This document shows positions 1 to 8,735 of a stretch of 34,454 nt of DNA, piece after piece. Position numbers and translations under genes: made by a program. The notes below the pieces were generated by a model that was not told the DNA's origin, searched no databases, and worked only from the letters and a program-made list of their open reading frames with translations. The stretch comes from Proteus columbae (lineage in GTDB: Bacteria; Pseudomonadota; Gammaproteobacteria; Enterobacterales; Enterobacteriaceae), in contig NZ_NGVR01000026.1 of assembly GCF_002777965.1 (NCBI RefSeq), forward strand, positions 1 to 34,454. Reading direction: 5' to 3'. Position 1 is the first letter of the stretch; every line of letters starts with the position of its first letter.

Positions 1-2
1 GC

Positions 3-79
3 GGAGCGGTAGTTCAGTTGGTTAGAATACCTGCCTGTCACGCAGGGGGTCGCGGGTTCGAGTCCCGTCCGTTCCGCCA
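3..79 (+). tRNA. aspT: tRNA-Asp (anticodon GTC)
   Basis: This is a 77-nt cloverleaf with encoded CCA at 77-79. The acceptor arms GGAGCGG and CCGTTCC pair, and the anticodon GTC lies at 37-39. It is nearly identical to E. coli tRNA-Asp as I remember it. Followed by tRNA-Trp after 7 nt, it matches the distal aspT-trpT pair of E. coli rrnC, so an rRNA operon probably lies just left of the window (inference). Confidence 0.98.
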
Positions 80-86
80 ACTATTT

Positions 87-162
87 AGGGGCGTAGTTCA
101 ATTGGTAGAGCACCGGTCTCCAAAACCGGGTGTTGGGAGTTCGAGCCTCTCCGCCCCTGCCA
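87..162 (+). tRNA. trpT: tRNA-Trp (anticodon CCA)
   Basis: This is a 76-nt cloverleaf with acceptor arms AGGGGCG and CGCCCCT, anticodon CCA at 120-122, and encoded CCA at 160-162. It is probably co-transcribed with tRNA-Asp and processed from the end of an rRNA operon transcript. Confidence 0.98.
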
Positions 163-201
163 GTTACCAATTAAGTAATAACAAAATTTATACTTCTTTG
201 T

Positions 202-229
202 AGCCCAGTTAATTAACTGGGCTTTTTGT
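202..229 (+). terminator. Rho-independent terminator after tRNA-Asp/Trp
   Basis: A perfect 22-nt palindrome at 202-223 (arms AGCCCAGTTAA and TTAACTGGGCT) is followed by a T run at 223-227. It lies 40 nt after tRNA-Trp and would end the rRNA/tRNA transcript. Confidence 0.9.
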
Positions 230-350
230 TGTTATCTGTATATTCTTAATATTTATTGCACTAAGTTCCCATCAACTAACCTACCAATGTGCTTCTTTTA
301 CTAATACCTATCAGTAATATCCTCTGCTATATGTAATGAAAATTCTAGAG

Positions 351-417
351 ATAAAGCTTAAACCCAAGAGTGAATCGTTAATATTATGAATAACTATAGT
401 GTGGATTTAAGCTTTAT
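351..417. repeat. Long inverted repeat at the hdfR 3' end
   Basis: Arms at 351-365 and 403-417 are complementary over 15 bp with one mismatch (core AAAGCTTAAA and TTTAAGCTTT) and enclose 37 bp. The right arm covers the hdfR stop codon (414-416). It could form a stem in the hdfR 3' UTR, but it lacks a clear U-tract, so a role as terminator is only a guess. Nothing else is visible between 230 and 350. Confidence 0.5.
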
Positions 418-1235
418 TGATGATTTATCGGCTGTTGTAATAGCTGTTGTATCAATACTTGTTGATCACTCGTATTTAACCAAACTGCAAATAAAGGTTT
501 TTGAATAATTTCTGTTGAGGCAGGAGCTAGATCTGAATAGAGATCGAGCCAATGTGTAGGTAGAAATGCGGCTGCATGCGTTGTTTTCATTAACTGATAA
601 GCAATCATTGCAGAGTTAGTGGTTAAAATAGGATCAATTTTTTGCACCGTACCATTAGGAAGAAAAGGCTGAAAATCAGCGCTCCATTCAATTTTGATAA
701 ATTGTGCTATTTCTTCTGTTTTATTTGATGCTATTTTCATCAACTGAAAAGTAATATCACCAATAATTTTACTTTCTAATTCATCCATCTTTGGTGCTTC
801 AGTCGTAAAAAGAAGATCGAGCTCTCTTGCATGAAGTTGTTTTACAAGAGATTGCCTTGTAGAGACTCTAGATTCGATTCTAAGCTCTTTTCTTTCTAGA
901 TAAGATTCCTGTAACCAAGATGTTAGATATGCTTCCCAGAGTGATGCTGTAGCGCCAATTGATAGTTCTGAATGTTGAGAAGCATGACTAATCTCTTTTT
1001 TAGCGAGAAGCCATGTGTTCATTAACGATTCAGCATAGGGGATCAGTCTTTCACCTGCGACAGTTAGACGAATATTGTTACGGTGGCGGGTAAACAGATT
1101 TGTGCCTAATTGTGTTTCCAATTGTCGTATTCTAAAACTAACCGCAGACTGCGTTAAATAAAGAGATTCAGCGGCTCGTCCAAAGTGTCTAGTCTTACTG
1201 ACCTCCAAAAAGGTTTTCAGTAATTCGGTATCCAC
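414..1235 (-). CDS. hdfR: HdfR, LysR-type regulator
   Basis: This is a LysR-family DNA-binding protein. In E. coli HdfR is an H-NS-controlled repressor of the flagellar master operon flhDC, and it has also been linked to amino acid gene control. The N-terminal winged helix-turn-helix (about residues 1-60, including [13 protein letters not shown]) is almost identical to E. coli HdfR. The C-terminal effector domain (about 90-270) is much more diverged. I place the start at the GTG at 1235, giving 273 aa: its first residues MDTELLKTF match the E. coli start, and a GGAG lies 6 nt upstream. The in-frame TTG at 1247 is less likely. The gene is divergent from maoP, as in E. coli. In swarming Proteus a link to flhDC would matter, but that is inference. 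Confidence 0.9.
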   Translation of the reverse strand: MDTELLKTFLEVSKTRHFGRAAESLYLTQSAVSFRIRQLETQLGTNLFTRHRNNIRLTVAGERLIPYAESLMNTWLLAKKEISHASQHSELSIGATASLWEAYLTSWLQESYLERKELRIESRVSTRQSLVKQLHARELDLLFTTEAPKMDELESKIIGDITFQLMKIASNKTEEIAQFIKIEWSADFQPFLPNGTVQKIDPILTTNSAMIAYQLMKTTHAAAFLPTHWLDLYSDLAPASTEIIQKPLFAVWLNTSDQQVLIQQLLQQPINHQ

Positions 1236-1279
1236 ATCTATCTCCAAAAAAATTTGTCGTTACGATTTAAATATTTTGT

Positions 1280-1308
1280 TTTACAGAACCGCATGACTAT
1301 CTAATACT
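1280..1308 (+). promoter_or_regulatory. Candidate maoP promoter
   Basis: TTTACA at 1280-1285 and AATACT at 1303-1308 are separated by 17 bp. They are followed by a GC-rich stretch (CCGCGCC) that resembles the discriminator of growth-rate-controlled promoters. The call rests on motif reading only. Confidence 0.35.
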
Positions 1309-1350
1309 CCGCGCCATAAGTATGACGATAGAGAATTAGGAGTGTGTCAG

Positions 1351-1689
1351 ATGGCAGAAAGTTTTATCACGACTAATCGTTTTTTTGACAATAAACATTA
1401 TCCGCGTGGTTTTTCTCGTCATGGCGATTTCACTATCAAGGAATCCCAGATATTGGAACGTCATGGTCAAGCTTTCAATGAGCTTGATTTAGGTAAACGA
1501 GAACCTACAACTGAAGCGGAAAAATTATTTGTTGCCATGTGTCGTGGCGAACGAGAAGCAGCAACGGTCGAAGAAAAAATTTGGAAGAAATACACTAGTC
1601 GTATTAGTCGTCCAAAACGTTTTCATACATTATCGGGTGGAAAGCCGCAGCTCGATCCATCTGATGACTATACCGACTCTGATGATTAA
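1351..1689 (+). CDS. maoP: MaoP, Ori macrodomain organiser
   Basis: This 112-aa protein was formerly YifE. In E. coli MaoP works with a short cis site, maoS, to constrain DNA mobility and organise the Ori macrodomain of the chromosome. It is conserved in enterobacteria that carry Dam. The sequence is close to E. coli along its whole length: [20 protein letters not shown] near the start, [14 protein letters not shown] near residues 90-103, and the identical ending DYTDSDD. The ATG at 1351 is chosen over the upstream GTG at 1342 because AGGAG at 1338-1342 is well spaced for it and the resulting length equals the E. coli protein. It has no recognisable catalytic motif. Confidence 0.93.
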   Translation: MAESFITTNRFFDNKHYPRGFSRHGDFTIKESQILERHGQAFNELDLGKREPTTEAEKLFVAMCRGEREAATVEEKIWKKYTSRISRPKRFHTLSGGKPQLDPSDDYTDSDD

Positions 1690-1706
1690 TATCATTAGTT
1701 TTAGTT

Positions 1707-1733
1707 AAAAGGAGCGTTTTTTCGCTCCTTTTT
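1707..1733. terminator. Bidirectional terminator between maoP and comM
   Basis: Perfect 10-bp arms AAAAGGAGCG (1707-1716) and CGCTCCTTTT (1723-1732) flank a six-T loop, with T-rich tracts on both strands. It lies between two convergent genes, so it can serve both maoP and comM. Confidence 0.88.
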
Positions 1734-1735
1734 AT

Positions 1736-3268
1736 TTATCCATCTAATTGCTTTTGTAAATAGATCATTAATCTATCCATTGCACGAAAGCTTAATGCTT
1801 CAATTAAATGATTTCTCTGTATTTTCTCTTCATCTGCAAGATCTGCAATAGTCCTCGATACTCTTAAAATTTTATGCCAAGCGCGTATTGATAATCCTAA
1901 TTTATTAAGCGTATCTTCAAGAAACGTTGCATCGCTGGTATTCAATGAGCAATAGCATTCAATCTCTTTTCCGGTTAAATAAGTATTCACTTTTCCACAT
2001 CGTGCAAATTGTCTTTCTCTTGCCTTTAGAACTCGTTCTCTAATTGTCGTACTATTTTCTGTAGTAAATGTAGGGTGAATAAGCGCGCCTTGAGGAAGAA
2101 GTGGCATTTCGACAGATAAATCAAACCTATCTAAAAAAGGTCCAGAAACCTTGCTTAAATAGCGCAGGATTTGCTTTATTGGTACTCTATTGTGATTACC
2201 TTGATAATGCCCTGTTGGGCTTGGATTTAATGCACCGACCAGTAATACATTGGCTGGGTAGCTTATTTTGGCTTTTGCGCGTGAAATAGTAATTTCTCTA
2301 GCATCTAGAGGTTCACGCAATGCATCGAGTACACGACGCTCAAATTCTGGCAGTTCATCCAGAAATAAAATACCATGATGTGCTAATGTAATTTCTCCAG
2401 GTTTAGGAAGAGAACCACCTCCCGTTAAAGCAACAGCAGAGGAGGTATGATGTGGAGCTCTAAACGGTCTTGTAGGCCACTTTCTTTCATCAAATGTCAC
2501 TCCTCTTAAGTTACTAATGATTAATACATCAAGTGCTTCTTTAGCCGTTAAAGGTGGAAGAAGCGTACTTATCCTTTGTGCTAACATTGTTTTCCCTGTT
2601 CCTGGTGGTCCAAGGAATAAAATGTTGTGATTTCCTGCTGCTGTGATTTCCACTGCCCTTTTTGCATTATTTTGACCAATTATATCGCTCATATCTTTAT
2701 TATCTTGATTTTCAATTTCATCATTAATAATAAAATTTTCTGTTTCAATTAATGGCGTATTATTTTCTAGATGATGGCAAATCTCTAAAAGATGAGAGGC
2801 TAATAAAGCCGATTTATTGGGTAATAATGAAACTTCAGTTTGATGTTCTGTTGATACAATACATATTCGATGATCTTTTGAAGCACTAAGAATTGATGGA
2901 ATAATCGCATTAACTCGTTGTAATTTTCCAGAAAGTGCAAGCTCTCCAATAAATTCATAACACTCTAATTTATTTGATGTTAATTGTTCTGAGGCAATGA
3001 GTATTGCCAGTGCAATAGGTAAATCATAACGCGCACCTTCTTTGGGTAAATCAGCGGGTGAAAGATTAATCGTTATTCTTTTTGCAGGATAAGTATATCC
3101 GCTATTAATTAATGCACTTCTTACTCTATCTTTTGCTTCTTTTACGACAGTTTCAGGTAATCCAACTAATGTTAATCCGGGTAATCCCTGACTAATATGA
3201 GCCTCGATAGTAATAAGCGGAGCTGATATTCCTAAAGAGGCACGCGTATATATTATTGCTAATGCCAT
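1736..3268 (-). CDS. comM: ComM/YifB, Mg-chelatase-like AAA+ ATPase
   Basis: This 510-aa AAA+ protein belongs to the ComM family. In naturally competent bacteria ComM is a hexameric helicase that promotes branch migration during recombination of incoming DNA. Its role in non-competent enterobacteria is unclear. Visible domains are an N-terminal Lon-protease-like fold (about 1-175, with GLPGLTLVGLPE), a Mg-chelatase AAA+ core with Walker A GPPGTGKT at 220-227 and Walker B ILFLDE at 300-305, and a C-terminal helical domain (about 400-510, with LGLSIRAWHKILRVSRTIAD). The motif NPSPTGHYQGNHNR is typical of the family. Length matches E. coli YifB. The region around residues 120-190 differs most from E. 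coli and is AT-biased. Confidence 0.93.
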   Translation of the reverse strand: MALAIIYTRASLGISAPLITIEAHISQGLPGLTLVGLPETVVKEAKDRVRSALINSGYTYPAKRITINLSPADLPKEGARYDLPIALAILIASEQLTSNKLECYEFIGELALSGKLQRVNAIIPSILSASKDHRICIVSTEHQTEVSLLPNKSALLASHLLEICHHLENNTPLIETENFIINDEIENQDNKDMSDIIGQNNAKRAVEITAAGNHNILFLGPPGTGKTMLAQRISTLLPPLTAKEALDVLIISNLRGVTFDERKWPTRPFRAPHHTSSAVALTGGGSLPKPGEITLAHHGILFLDELPEFERRVLDALREPLDAREITISRAKAKISYPANVLLVGALNPSPTGHYQGNHNRVPIKQILRYLSKVSGPFLDRFDLSVEMPLLPQGALIHPTFTTENSTTIRERVLKARERQFARCGKVNTYLTGKEIECYCSLNTSDATFLEDTLNKLGLSIRAWHKILRVSRTIADLADEEKIQRNHLIEALSFRAMDRLMIYLQKQLDG

Positions 3269-3613
3269 TTTTTATTCTCCATTATTTTTTTCTTTTTAAA
3301 TTATTTTTTCTTTTGTGTTAAATGAAGAGTTAAATAAATGTGAGATATCTCGAAAATAAATCAAGTAATTGAAATATAATGATTATTTTTTTTAATGATT
3401 AATTTAATAAATTAATATAATTATAATGAAAAATATCATTAGTTTTTAACTAGAAATAATAAAATACAATAGTAGAAAAAACAAAATAACGCGTTCTTTA
3501 TTGGTATTAATAACTAAAAAATAAATATTTTATAGATGAATGCACTGCTACGTGTTTGTGATATAAAAAAACATATTAAATTCATCATGTTAGAATTATT
3601 TTTAAAATAAACA
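3269..3613. other. AT-rich intergenic region upstream of ilvL
   Basis: About 345 bp lie between the comM start and the ilvL promoter region, composed mostly of A and T tracts. I see no gene, RNA or clear terminator. This composition suits binding by IHF or H-NS; IHF is known to act upstream of the E. coli ilvGMEDA promoter. No specific site was identified with confidence. Confidence 0.5.
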
Positions 3614-3642
3614 TTGTCAATTCTAAAATATCATGATAACTC
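3614..3642 (+). promoter_or_regulatory. Candidate ilvLGMEDA promoter
   Basis: TTGTCA at 3614-3619 is a good -35 match, followed by an AT-rich spacer. The -10 is poor: GATAAC at 3635-3640 and TAACTC at 3637-3642 are the options. Position about 80 nt upstream of the leader peptide suits an attenuation-controlled leader. Confidence 0.35.
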
Positions 3643-3719
3643 TAAAAGGACAGAGTGAAAGAAAACACAACACAACATTACAAACATACATTTTAAATAA
3701 GAAAAGAAGTTATAAAACT

Positions 3720-3821
3720 ATGAATACTATTGTCCTAGTGATTAGCCTAATTATTATCAGCGTGGTGGTGATTATTAACCCACCGTGCGGGGCTGCACTA
3801 GGACGAAGAAAGGCTAACTAA
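3720..3821 (+). CDS. ilvL: ilvGMEDA leader peptide IlvL
   Basis: This 33-aa leader peptide controls attenuation of the isoleucine-valine operon. Fourteen of residues 4-19 are Ile, Val or Leu, so ribosomes stall here when any of these charged tRNAs is scarce. The downstream RNA then folds as an antiterminator. The ending PPCGAALGR is the same as in E. coli IlvL. The longer in-frame reading from 3633 is ignored because the ATG at 3720 gives the family length. The terminator hairpin follows 17 nt after the stop. Confidence 0.93.
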   Translation: MNTIVLVISLIIISVVVIINPPCGAALGRRKAN

Positions 3822-3837
3822 ACTAGCCGGATCTCTT

Positions 3838-3874
3838 AAAAACCCCCGCACCGAAAGGCGCGGGGGTTTTTTTT
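3838..3874 (+). terminator. ilv operon attenuator
   Basis: A GC-rich hairpin with arms CCCCCGC (3843-3849) and GCGGGGG (3860-3866) has flanking A and T runs that extend the stem. It is followed by eight T residues (3867-3874). The loop contains CCGAAAGG, as in the E. coli attenuator. It lies between ilvL and ilvG, where premature termination occurs when branched-chain amino acids are plentiful. Confidence 0.93.
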
Positions 3875-3951
3875 GAGCCTGAGTTTGAAAAAGAGATTGA
3901 ATAGAAAATAAATTCAAATTAAACAATAAGTTAATGTGGCAGGGTGAAAGA

Positions 3952-5601
3952 ATGAATGGAGCACAGTGGTTAGTACAGGCATTACGAAAACATCAAGTCG
4001 AAACAGTCTTTGGCTATCCTGGCGGTGCGATAATGCCTGTTTACGATGCCCTTTATGATGGCGGTGTTGAACATGTTTTATGTCGCCATGAACAAGGTGC
4101 TGCAATTGCTGCTATTGGTTTTGCTCGCTCTACTGGTACGACAGGTGTTTGTATCGCGACATCAGGCCCAGGCGCTACTAATGTTATCACTGGACTTGCT
4201 GATGCATTGTTAGATTCTGTGCCTGTTGTTGCTATCACTGGGCAAGTTGCTTCCAATTTAATTGGTACTGATGCATTCCAAGAGATTGACGTTTTAGGTC
4301 TTTCATTAGCGTGTACGAAACACAGTTTTTTAGTTTCGACCGTTGATGAATTACCAAGAGTACTATCCGAGGCATTCTCTATTGCATCTCAAGGTCGCCC
4401 TGGGCCTGTTTTAATTGATATTCCTAAAGATGTTCAATTGGCTGATGCTTCTCATTTGTCTAGTTATGAATTACCAGAAGAGCAAGAATTTCCTTATCCA
4501 ACACAGGAGCTAATTCAAGCTAAGCAGATGTTAGCGAAGGCGCAAAAACCAATTTTGTATGTAGGTGGTGGTGTTGCCATGAGTAATGCAGTGGAAACGT
4601 TAAGAAAATTTGTGAAGCAAACAGAAATGCCCGTTGTTTCCACTTTAAAGGGATTAGGTTGTGCAGATGCATTAGATGCCAACTATTTAGGCATGTTAGG
4701 TATGCATGGCACTAAAGCGGCAAATTATGCCGTTCAGCGTAGTGATTTATTAATCGCTGTTGGTGCTCGTTTTGATGATCGCGTAACGGGGCGATTAAAT
4801 ACTTTTGCACCGAATGCCAAGGTTATCCATATCGATATCGACCATGCAGAATTAAATAAATTGAAACAGGCGCATGTCGCGTTATTAGGTGATGCGAAAG
4901 TGTTATTACCTGCTTTAGCTCAACCATTATCTATCGCTGCTTGGCAACAAGAAGTACAAGAGTTAAAAGCAGAACACGCGTGGCGTTATGATCATCCAGG
5001 CTCTGCAATTTATGCACCATTATTATTAAAACAATTATCAGATGCGAAACCTGAAAACACGGTTGTGACAACAGATGTAGGTCAACATCAAATGTGGTCG
5101 GCACAACATATGACATTTGATGCACCTGAAAACTTTATCACCTCAAGTGGTTTAGGCACCATGGGATTTGGTATCCCTGCCGCTGTGGGTGCGCAAATTG
5201 CTAGACCTGATGCTTGTGTTATCTGCGTGTCTGGTGATGGCTCTTTTATGATGAATGTGCAGGAATTGGGCACGATTAAGCGTAAGCAATTACCTATCAA
5301 ATTGGTGCTATTAGATAACCAACGTCTTGGTATGGTTCGTCAATGGCAAGAGTTGTTTTTTGAACAACGTTACAGCGAAACAATTTTAACAGATAACCCA
5401 GATTTTGTTGCTTTAGCAAAAGCTTTTGATATCCCAGGGCAACGTATCACAGAAAAAGCACAGGTTGCTGATGCAATAAAATGTTTATTAGAGAGCGATG
5501 GCCCTTACTTATTACAGGTATCTATCGATGACGCTGAAAATGTCTGGCCTTTAGTTCCGCCGGGCGCAAGTAATGATGAGATGATGGAGAAATCAAAATG
5601 A
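3952..5601 (+). CDS. ilvG: Acetohydroxyacid synthase II large subunit
   Basis: This 549-aa ThDP-dependent enzyme condenses pyruvate with pyruvate (toward valine/leucine) or with 2-oxobutanoate (toward isoleucine). Domains in order are an N-terminal pyrimidine-binding domain (about 1-165) with catalytic Glu47 in RHEQGA, a central FAD-fold domain (about 190-330), and a C-terminal pyrophosphate-binding domain with the GDG motif at 428-430. It forms a complex with IlvM. The E. coli K-12 copy is broken by a frameshift; this frame is open throughout and of full family length. ATG 3952 is chosen over 3934 because MNGAQW is the family start and AGGG lies 7 nt upstream. Known AHAS II enzymes resist valine feedback. 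Confidence 0.97.
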   Translation: MNGAQWLVQALRKHQVETVFGYPGGAIMPVYDALYDGGVEHVLCRHEQGAAIAAIGFARSTGTTGVCIATSGPGATNVITGLADALLDSVPVVAITGQVASNLIGTDAFQEIDVLGLSLACTKHSFLVSTVDELPRVLSEAFSIASQGRPGPVLIDIPKDVQLADASHLSSYELPEEQEFPYPTQELIQAKQMLAKAQKPILYVGGGVAMSNAVETLRKFVKQTEMPVVSTLKGLGCADALDANYLGMLGMHGTKAANYAVQRSDLLIAVGARFDDRVTGRLNTFAPNAKVIHIDIDHAELNKLKQAHVALLGDAKVLLPALAQPLSIAAWQQEVQELKAEHAWRYDHPGSAIYAPLLLKQLSDAKPENTVVTTDVGQHQMWSAQHMTFDAPENFITSSGLGTMGFGIPAAVGAQIARPDACVICVSGDGSFMMNVQELGTIKRKQLPIKLVLLDNQRLGMVRQWQELFFEQRYSETILTDNPDFVALAKAFDIPGQRITEKAQVADAIKCLLESDGPYLLQVSIDDAENVWPLVPPGASNDEMMEKSK

Positions 5602-5873
5602 ACCAACACAATATCACAATTGAAGCCCGTTTTTGTCCAGAGATCTTAGAACGTATCCTGAGAGTTATTCGTCATCGTGGTTTTCATATATGCTCAATGA
5701 ATATGAATATCACAGAGAGCAACAATATTAATTTAAGCCTGACAGTGAGTAGTCAGCGACCATTAGAACTTCTGTGCAGCCAGTTAACAAAATTAGCTGA
5801 TGTTGCAGGTATTCAAGTATCACATCAACAGAAAGAAAAATTACGATTCATGAATGCACTAAGTGCCATGTAA
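5598..5873 (+). CDS. ilvM: Acetohydroxyacid synthase II small subunit
   Basis: This 91-aa ACT-domain subunit activates and stabilises IlvG. Motifs shared with E. coli IlvM include [13 protein letters not shown] (about residues 25-37) and [13 protein letters not shown]. The start overlaps the ilvG stop as ATGA at 5598-5601, so translation is probably coupled and the subunits are made in step. It is slightly longer than E. coli IlvM (87 aa), with a different C-terminal tail. Confidence 0.95.
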   Translation: MNQHNITIEARFCPEILERILRVIRHRGFHICSMNMNITESNNINLSLTVSSQRPLELLCSQLTKLADVAGIQVSHQQKEKLRFMNALSAM

Positions 5874-5883
5874 GGATAAAAGA

Positions 5884-6810
5884 ATGACAAAGCAAGCTGA
5901 TTATATTTGGTTTAACGGTGAAATGGTTCCTTGGGCTGAGGCAAAGGTTCATGTTATGTCTCATGCATTGCATTATGGAACCTCTGTGTTTGAAGGTGTG
6001 CGTTGTTATGATTCTCATAAAGGCCCTGTGGTCTTTCGCCATCGTGAACACATGCAACGTTTACATGATTCAGCAAAAATTTATCGTATGCCTGTTGAGC
6101 AAAGCGTTGATGAGTTAATGGAAGCTTGTCGTGAAACCTTACGTAAAAACAAATTAGTCAGTGCTTATATTCGTCCATTAGTTTTTATTGGTGATGTTGG
6201 TATGGGTGTTAATCCGCCAGCAGGTTATAAAACAGATGTGATCATTGCTGCATTCCCATGGGGAGCCTATCTCGGTGAAGAAGCTTTAGATAAAGGTATT
6301 GATGCAATGGTTTCTTCTTGGCATCGTGCTGCACCAAATACAATTCCAACCGCAGCAAAAGCTGGCGGTAACTATTTATCTTCACTATTAGTGGGAAGCG
6401 AAGCTCGCCGTCATGGTTATCAAGAAGGAATTGCATTAGATGTTCATGGTTACTTATCCGAAGGTGCAGGTGAAAACCTGTTTGAAGTAAAAGACGGTGT
6501 TATTTTTACGCCTCCATTTACTTCATCAGCACTGCCTGGGATCACGCGTGATGCCATCATCAAATTAGCAAAAGATCTCGGTTATGAAGTGCGTGAACAA
6601 GTACTTTCTCGTGAATCACTTTACCTTGCAGATGAAGTCTTTATGTCAGGTACAGCCGCAGAGATAACACCAGTACGTAGTGTTGATGGCATTCAAGTAG
6701 GTATCGGACGTTGTGGCCCTGTGACCAAAGCCATTCAAAAAGCATTCTTTGGTCTGTTTACAGGTGAGACAGAAGATAAATACGGCTGGTTAGATCCAAT
6801 CAATTCATAA
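5884..6810 (+). CDS. ilvE: Branched-chain amino acid aminotransferase
   Basis: This 308-aa PLP-dependent fold-type IV transaminase carries out the last step of valine, isoleucine and leucine synthesis, using glutamate as donor. The lysine that should bind PLP is K159 in TAAKAGGNYL. The C-terminal motif EVFMSGTAAEITPV is typical, and identity to E. coli IlvE is very high throughout. ATG 5884 is chosen over an in-frame start at 5863 because the family begins MTxK(Q)ADYIW and AAGGA lies 7 nt upstream. It sits 10 nt after ilvM within the same operon. Confidence 0.97.
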   Translation: MTKQADYIWFNGEMVPWAEAKVHVMSHALHYGTSVFEGVRCYDSHKGPVVFRHREHMQRLHDSAKIYRMPVEQSVDELMEACRETLRKNKLVSAYIRPLVFIGDVGMGVNPPAGYKTDVIIAAFPWGAYLGEEALDKGIDAMVSSWHRAAPNTIPTAAKAGGNYLSSLLVGSEARRHGYQEGIALDVHGYLSEGAGENLFEVKDGVIFTPPFTSSALPGITRDAIIKLAKDLGYEVREQVLSRESLYLADEVFMSGTAAEITPVRSVDGIQVGIGRCGPVTKAIQKAFFGLFTGETEDKYGWLDPINS

Positions 6811-6832
6811 ACATAATCAAATAAATTTGTTT

Positions 6833-6858
6833 AGCGGGTAGCTCGTTCCCTACTCGCT
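6833..6858 (+). other. Intercistronic hairpin between ilvE and ilvD
   Basis: Arms AGCGGGTAG (6833-6841) and CTACTCGCT (6850-6858) pair over 9 bp with one G-T wobble. The following T content is weak, so this is more likely an RNA processing or stability element than a full terminator. The ilvD ribosome binding site follows 12 nt later. Confidence 0.5.
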
Positions 6859-6882
6859 TTCTTTATCGCAGGAGTGTGAAAA

Positions 6883-8733
6883 ATGCCTAAATACCGTTCA
6901 GCGACAACGACACATGGTCGTAATATGGCTGGAGCCCGTGCCTTATGGCGCGCAACGGGAATGACTGATGCTGATTTTGGTAAACCCATTATCGCTGTTG
7001 TGAACTCATTTACGCAATTTGTACCGGGTCATGTGCATCTGCGGGATTTAGGAAAACTAGTTGCTGAGCAAATTGAAGCCGCTGGTGGTGTCGCTAAAGA
7101 ATTTAATACCATTGCAGTTGATGACGGTATCGCAATGGGGCACGGTGGCATGCTTTATTCTTTGCCATCGCGTGAACTTATCGCAGACTCTGTTGAATAT
7201 ATGGTTAATGCGCACTGTGCTGATGCGATGGTGTGTATCTCAAACTGCGACAAGATCACCCCAGGAATGTTAATGGCGTCTTTACGCTTAAATATCCCTG
7301 TTATTTTTGTTTCGGGTGGCCCTATGGAAGCGGGTAAAACGAAGCTTTCAAATCAACTGATCAAACTAGATCTGGTTGATGCCATGATCCAAGGGGCGAA
7401 TCCAAATGTCAGCGATGCTGATAGTGAGCAAATTGAACGATCTGCTTGTCCGACTTGCGGATCGTGTTCGGGTATGTTTACCGCAAACTCCATGAACTGC
7501 TTAACAGAAGCATTGGGATTATCTCAACCAGGAAATGGCTCATTATTGGCGACTCATGCTGATCGTAAAACGCTGTTTATCAACGCGGGCAAGCGCATTG
7601 TTGAACTTACTAAGCGTTATTATGAGCAAAATGATGAAACTGCATTACCCCGCAATATCGCAAAAAAAGAAGCCTTTGAAAATGCGATGATCTTAGATAT
7701 TGCAATGGGTGGCTCAACAAATACGGTTCTGCATTTATTAGCTGCTGCGCAAGAAGGTGAGGTTGACTTCACCATGGAAGATATCGACAGACTTTCTCGC
7801 CAAGTACCTCATTTATGTAAAGTGGCACCAAGTACACAAAAATATCATATGGAAGATGTTCACCGTGCAGGTGGGGTCATGGGTATTTTAGGTGAATTAG
7901 ATCGAGCCGGATTACTTAACCGTAATGTGGATAATATCTTAGGGCTAAGCTTGCCAGAAACATTAGCGCAATATGACGTGATGTTAACGCAAGATGAACA
8001 AGTAAAATCGATGTTCCAAGCAGGCCCCGCGGGTATTCGTACAACGAAGGCATTCTCTCAAAATTGTCGTTGGCCAACCTTAGATATCGATCGTGAAAAT
8101 GGATGTATCCGTAGTAAAGAACATGCTTATAGCCAAGATGGTGGATTAGCAGTGCTATCCGGTAACTTAGCACAAGATGGCTGTATTGTTAAAACCGCGG
8201 GTGTTGATGAAGATAACCTCATCTTTAGCGGCCCTGCCAAAGTGTATGAAAGCCAAGATGATGCAGTAGAGGCTATCTTAGGTGGAAAAGTAGTGGCTGG
8301 CGATGTGGTGATTATTCGTTACGAAGGGCCTAAAGGTGGGCCGGGTATGCAAGAGATGCTGTATCCAACCTCTTATTTAAAATCAATGGGATTAGGTAAA
8401 GCTTGCGCACTTATCACTGATGGACGATTCTCAGGAGGAACATCTGGCCTATCTATCGGGCATGTTTCACCTGAAGCCGCAAATGGTGGGGTAATTGGTT
8501 TAGTGGAAGAAGGCGATATTGTTGATATCAATATCCCAACCCGTGAAATCACACTGAAAGTTGATGATAAAACATTATCTGCACGTCGTGATGCACAAAA
8601 TGCTCGTGGTGATAAAGCGTGGACACCACAAAATAGACAGCGCCAAGTTTCGTTTGCCTTACGTGCTTACGCCTCTTTAGCCACTAGTGCTGATAAAGGT
8701 GCGGTGCGTGATAAATCTAAATTAGGGGGCTAA
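6883..8733 (+). CDS. ilvD: Dihydroxyacid dehydratase
   Basis: This 616-aa Fe-S enzyme dehydrates dihydroxy-isovalerate and dihydroxy-methylvalerate to the 2-oxo acids used by IlvE. Cluster ligands expected for the IlvD/Edd family are visible: Cys122 in ISNCDK and Cys195 in CPTCGSCSG. The metal-binding DD (80-81) and Lys124 are also present. Length equals the E. coli enzyme. The start is supported by AGGAG at 6870-6874. It ends 2 nt before ilvA, so the two are probably translationally coupled. Confidence 0.97.
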   Translation: MPKYRSATTTHGRNMAGARALWRATGMTDADFGKPIIAVVNSFTQFVPGHVHLRDLGKLVAEQIEAAGGVAKEFNTIAVDDGIAMGHGGMLYSLPSRELIADSVEYMVNAHCADAMVCISNCDKITPGMLMASLRLNIPVIFVSGGPMEAGKTKLSNQLIKLDLVDAMIQGANPNVSDADSEQIERSACPTCGSCSGMFTANSMNCLTEALGLSQPGNGSLLATHADRKTLFINAGKRIVELTKRYYEQNDETALPRNIAKKEAFENAMILDIAMGGSTNTVLHLLAAAQEGEVDFTMEDIDRLSRQVPHLCKVAPSTQKYHMEDVHRAGGVMGILGELDRAGLLNRNVDNILGLSLPETLAQYDVMLTQDEQVKSMFQAGPAGIRTTKAFSQNCRWPTLDIDRENGCIRSKEHAYSQDGGLAVLSGNLAQDGCIVKTAGVDEDNLIFSGPAKVYESQDDAVEAILGGKVVAGDVVIIRYEGPKGGPGMQEMLYPTSYLKSMGLGKACALITDGRFSGGTSGLSIGHVSPEAANGGVIGLVEEGDIVDINIPTREITLKVDDKTLSARRDAQNARGDKAWTPQNRQRQVSFALRAYASLATSADKGAVRDKSKLGG

Positions 8734-8735
8734 GA

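Noticed and set aside
18-203. 61-codon plus-strand reading frame
   Set aside because: It runs through both tRNA genes, so it is not a protein gene.
1736-3268. comM as a sign of an active competence or defence island
   Set aside because: comM lies in its usual enterobacterial place between maoP and ilvL and has no competence or defence neighbours.
3633-3821. 62-aa extended version of the ilv leader peptide
   Set aside because: Only the last 33 residues resemble IlvL. The upstream part overlaps the likely promoter and transcription start.
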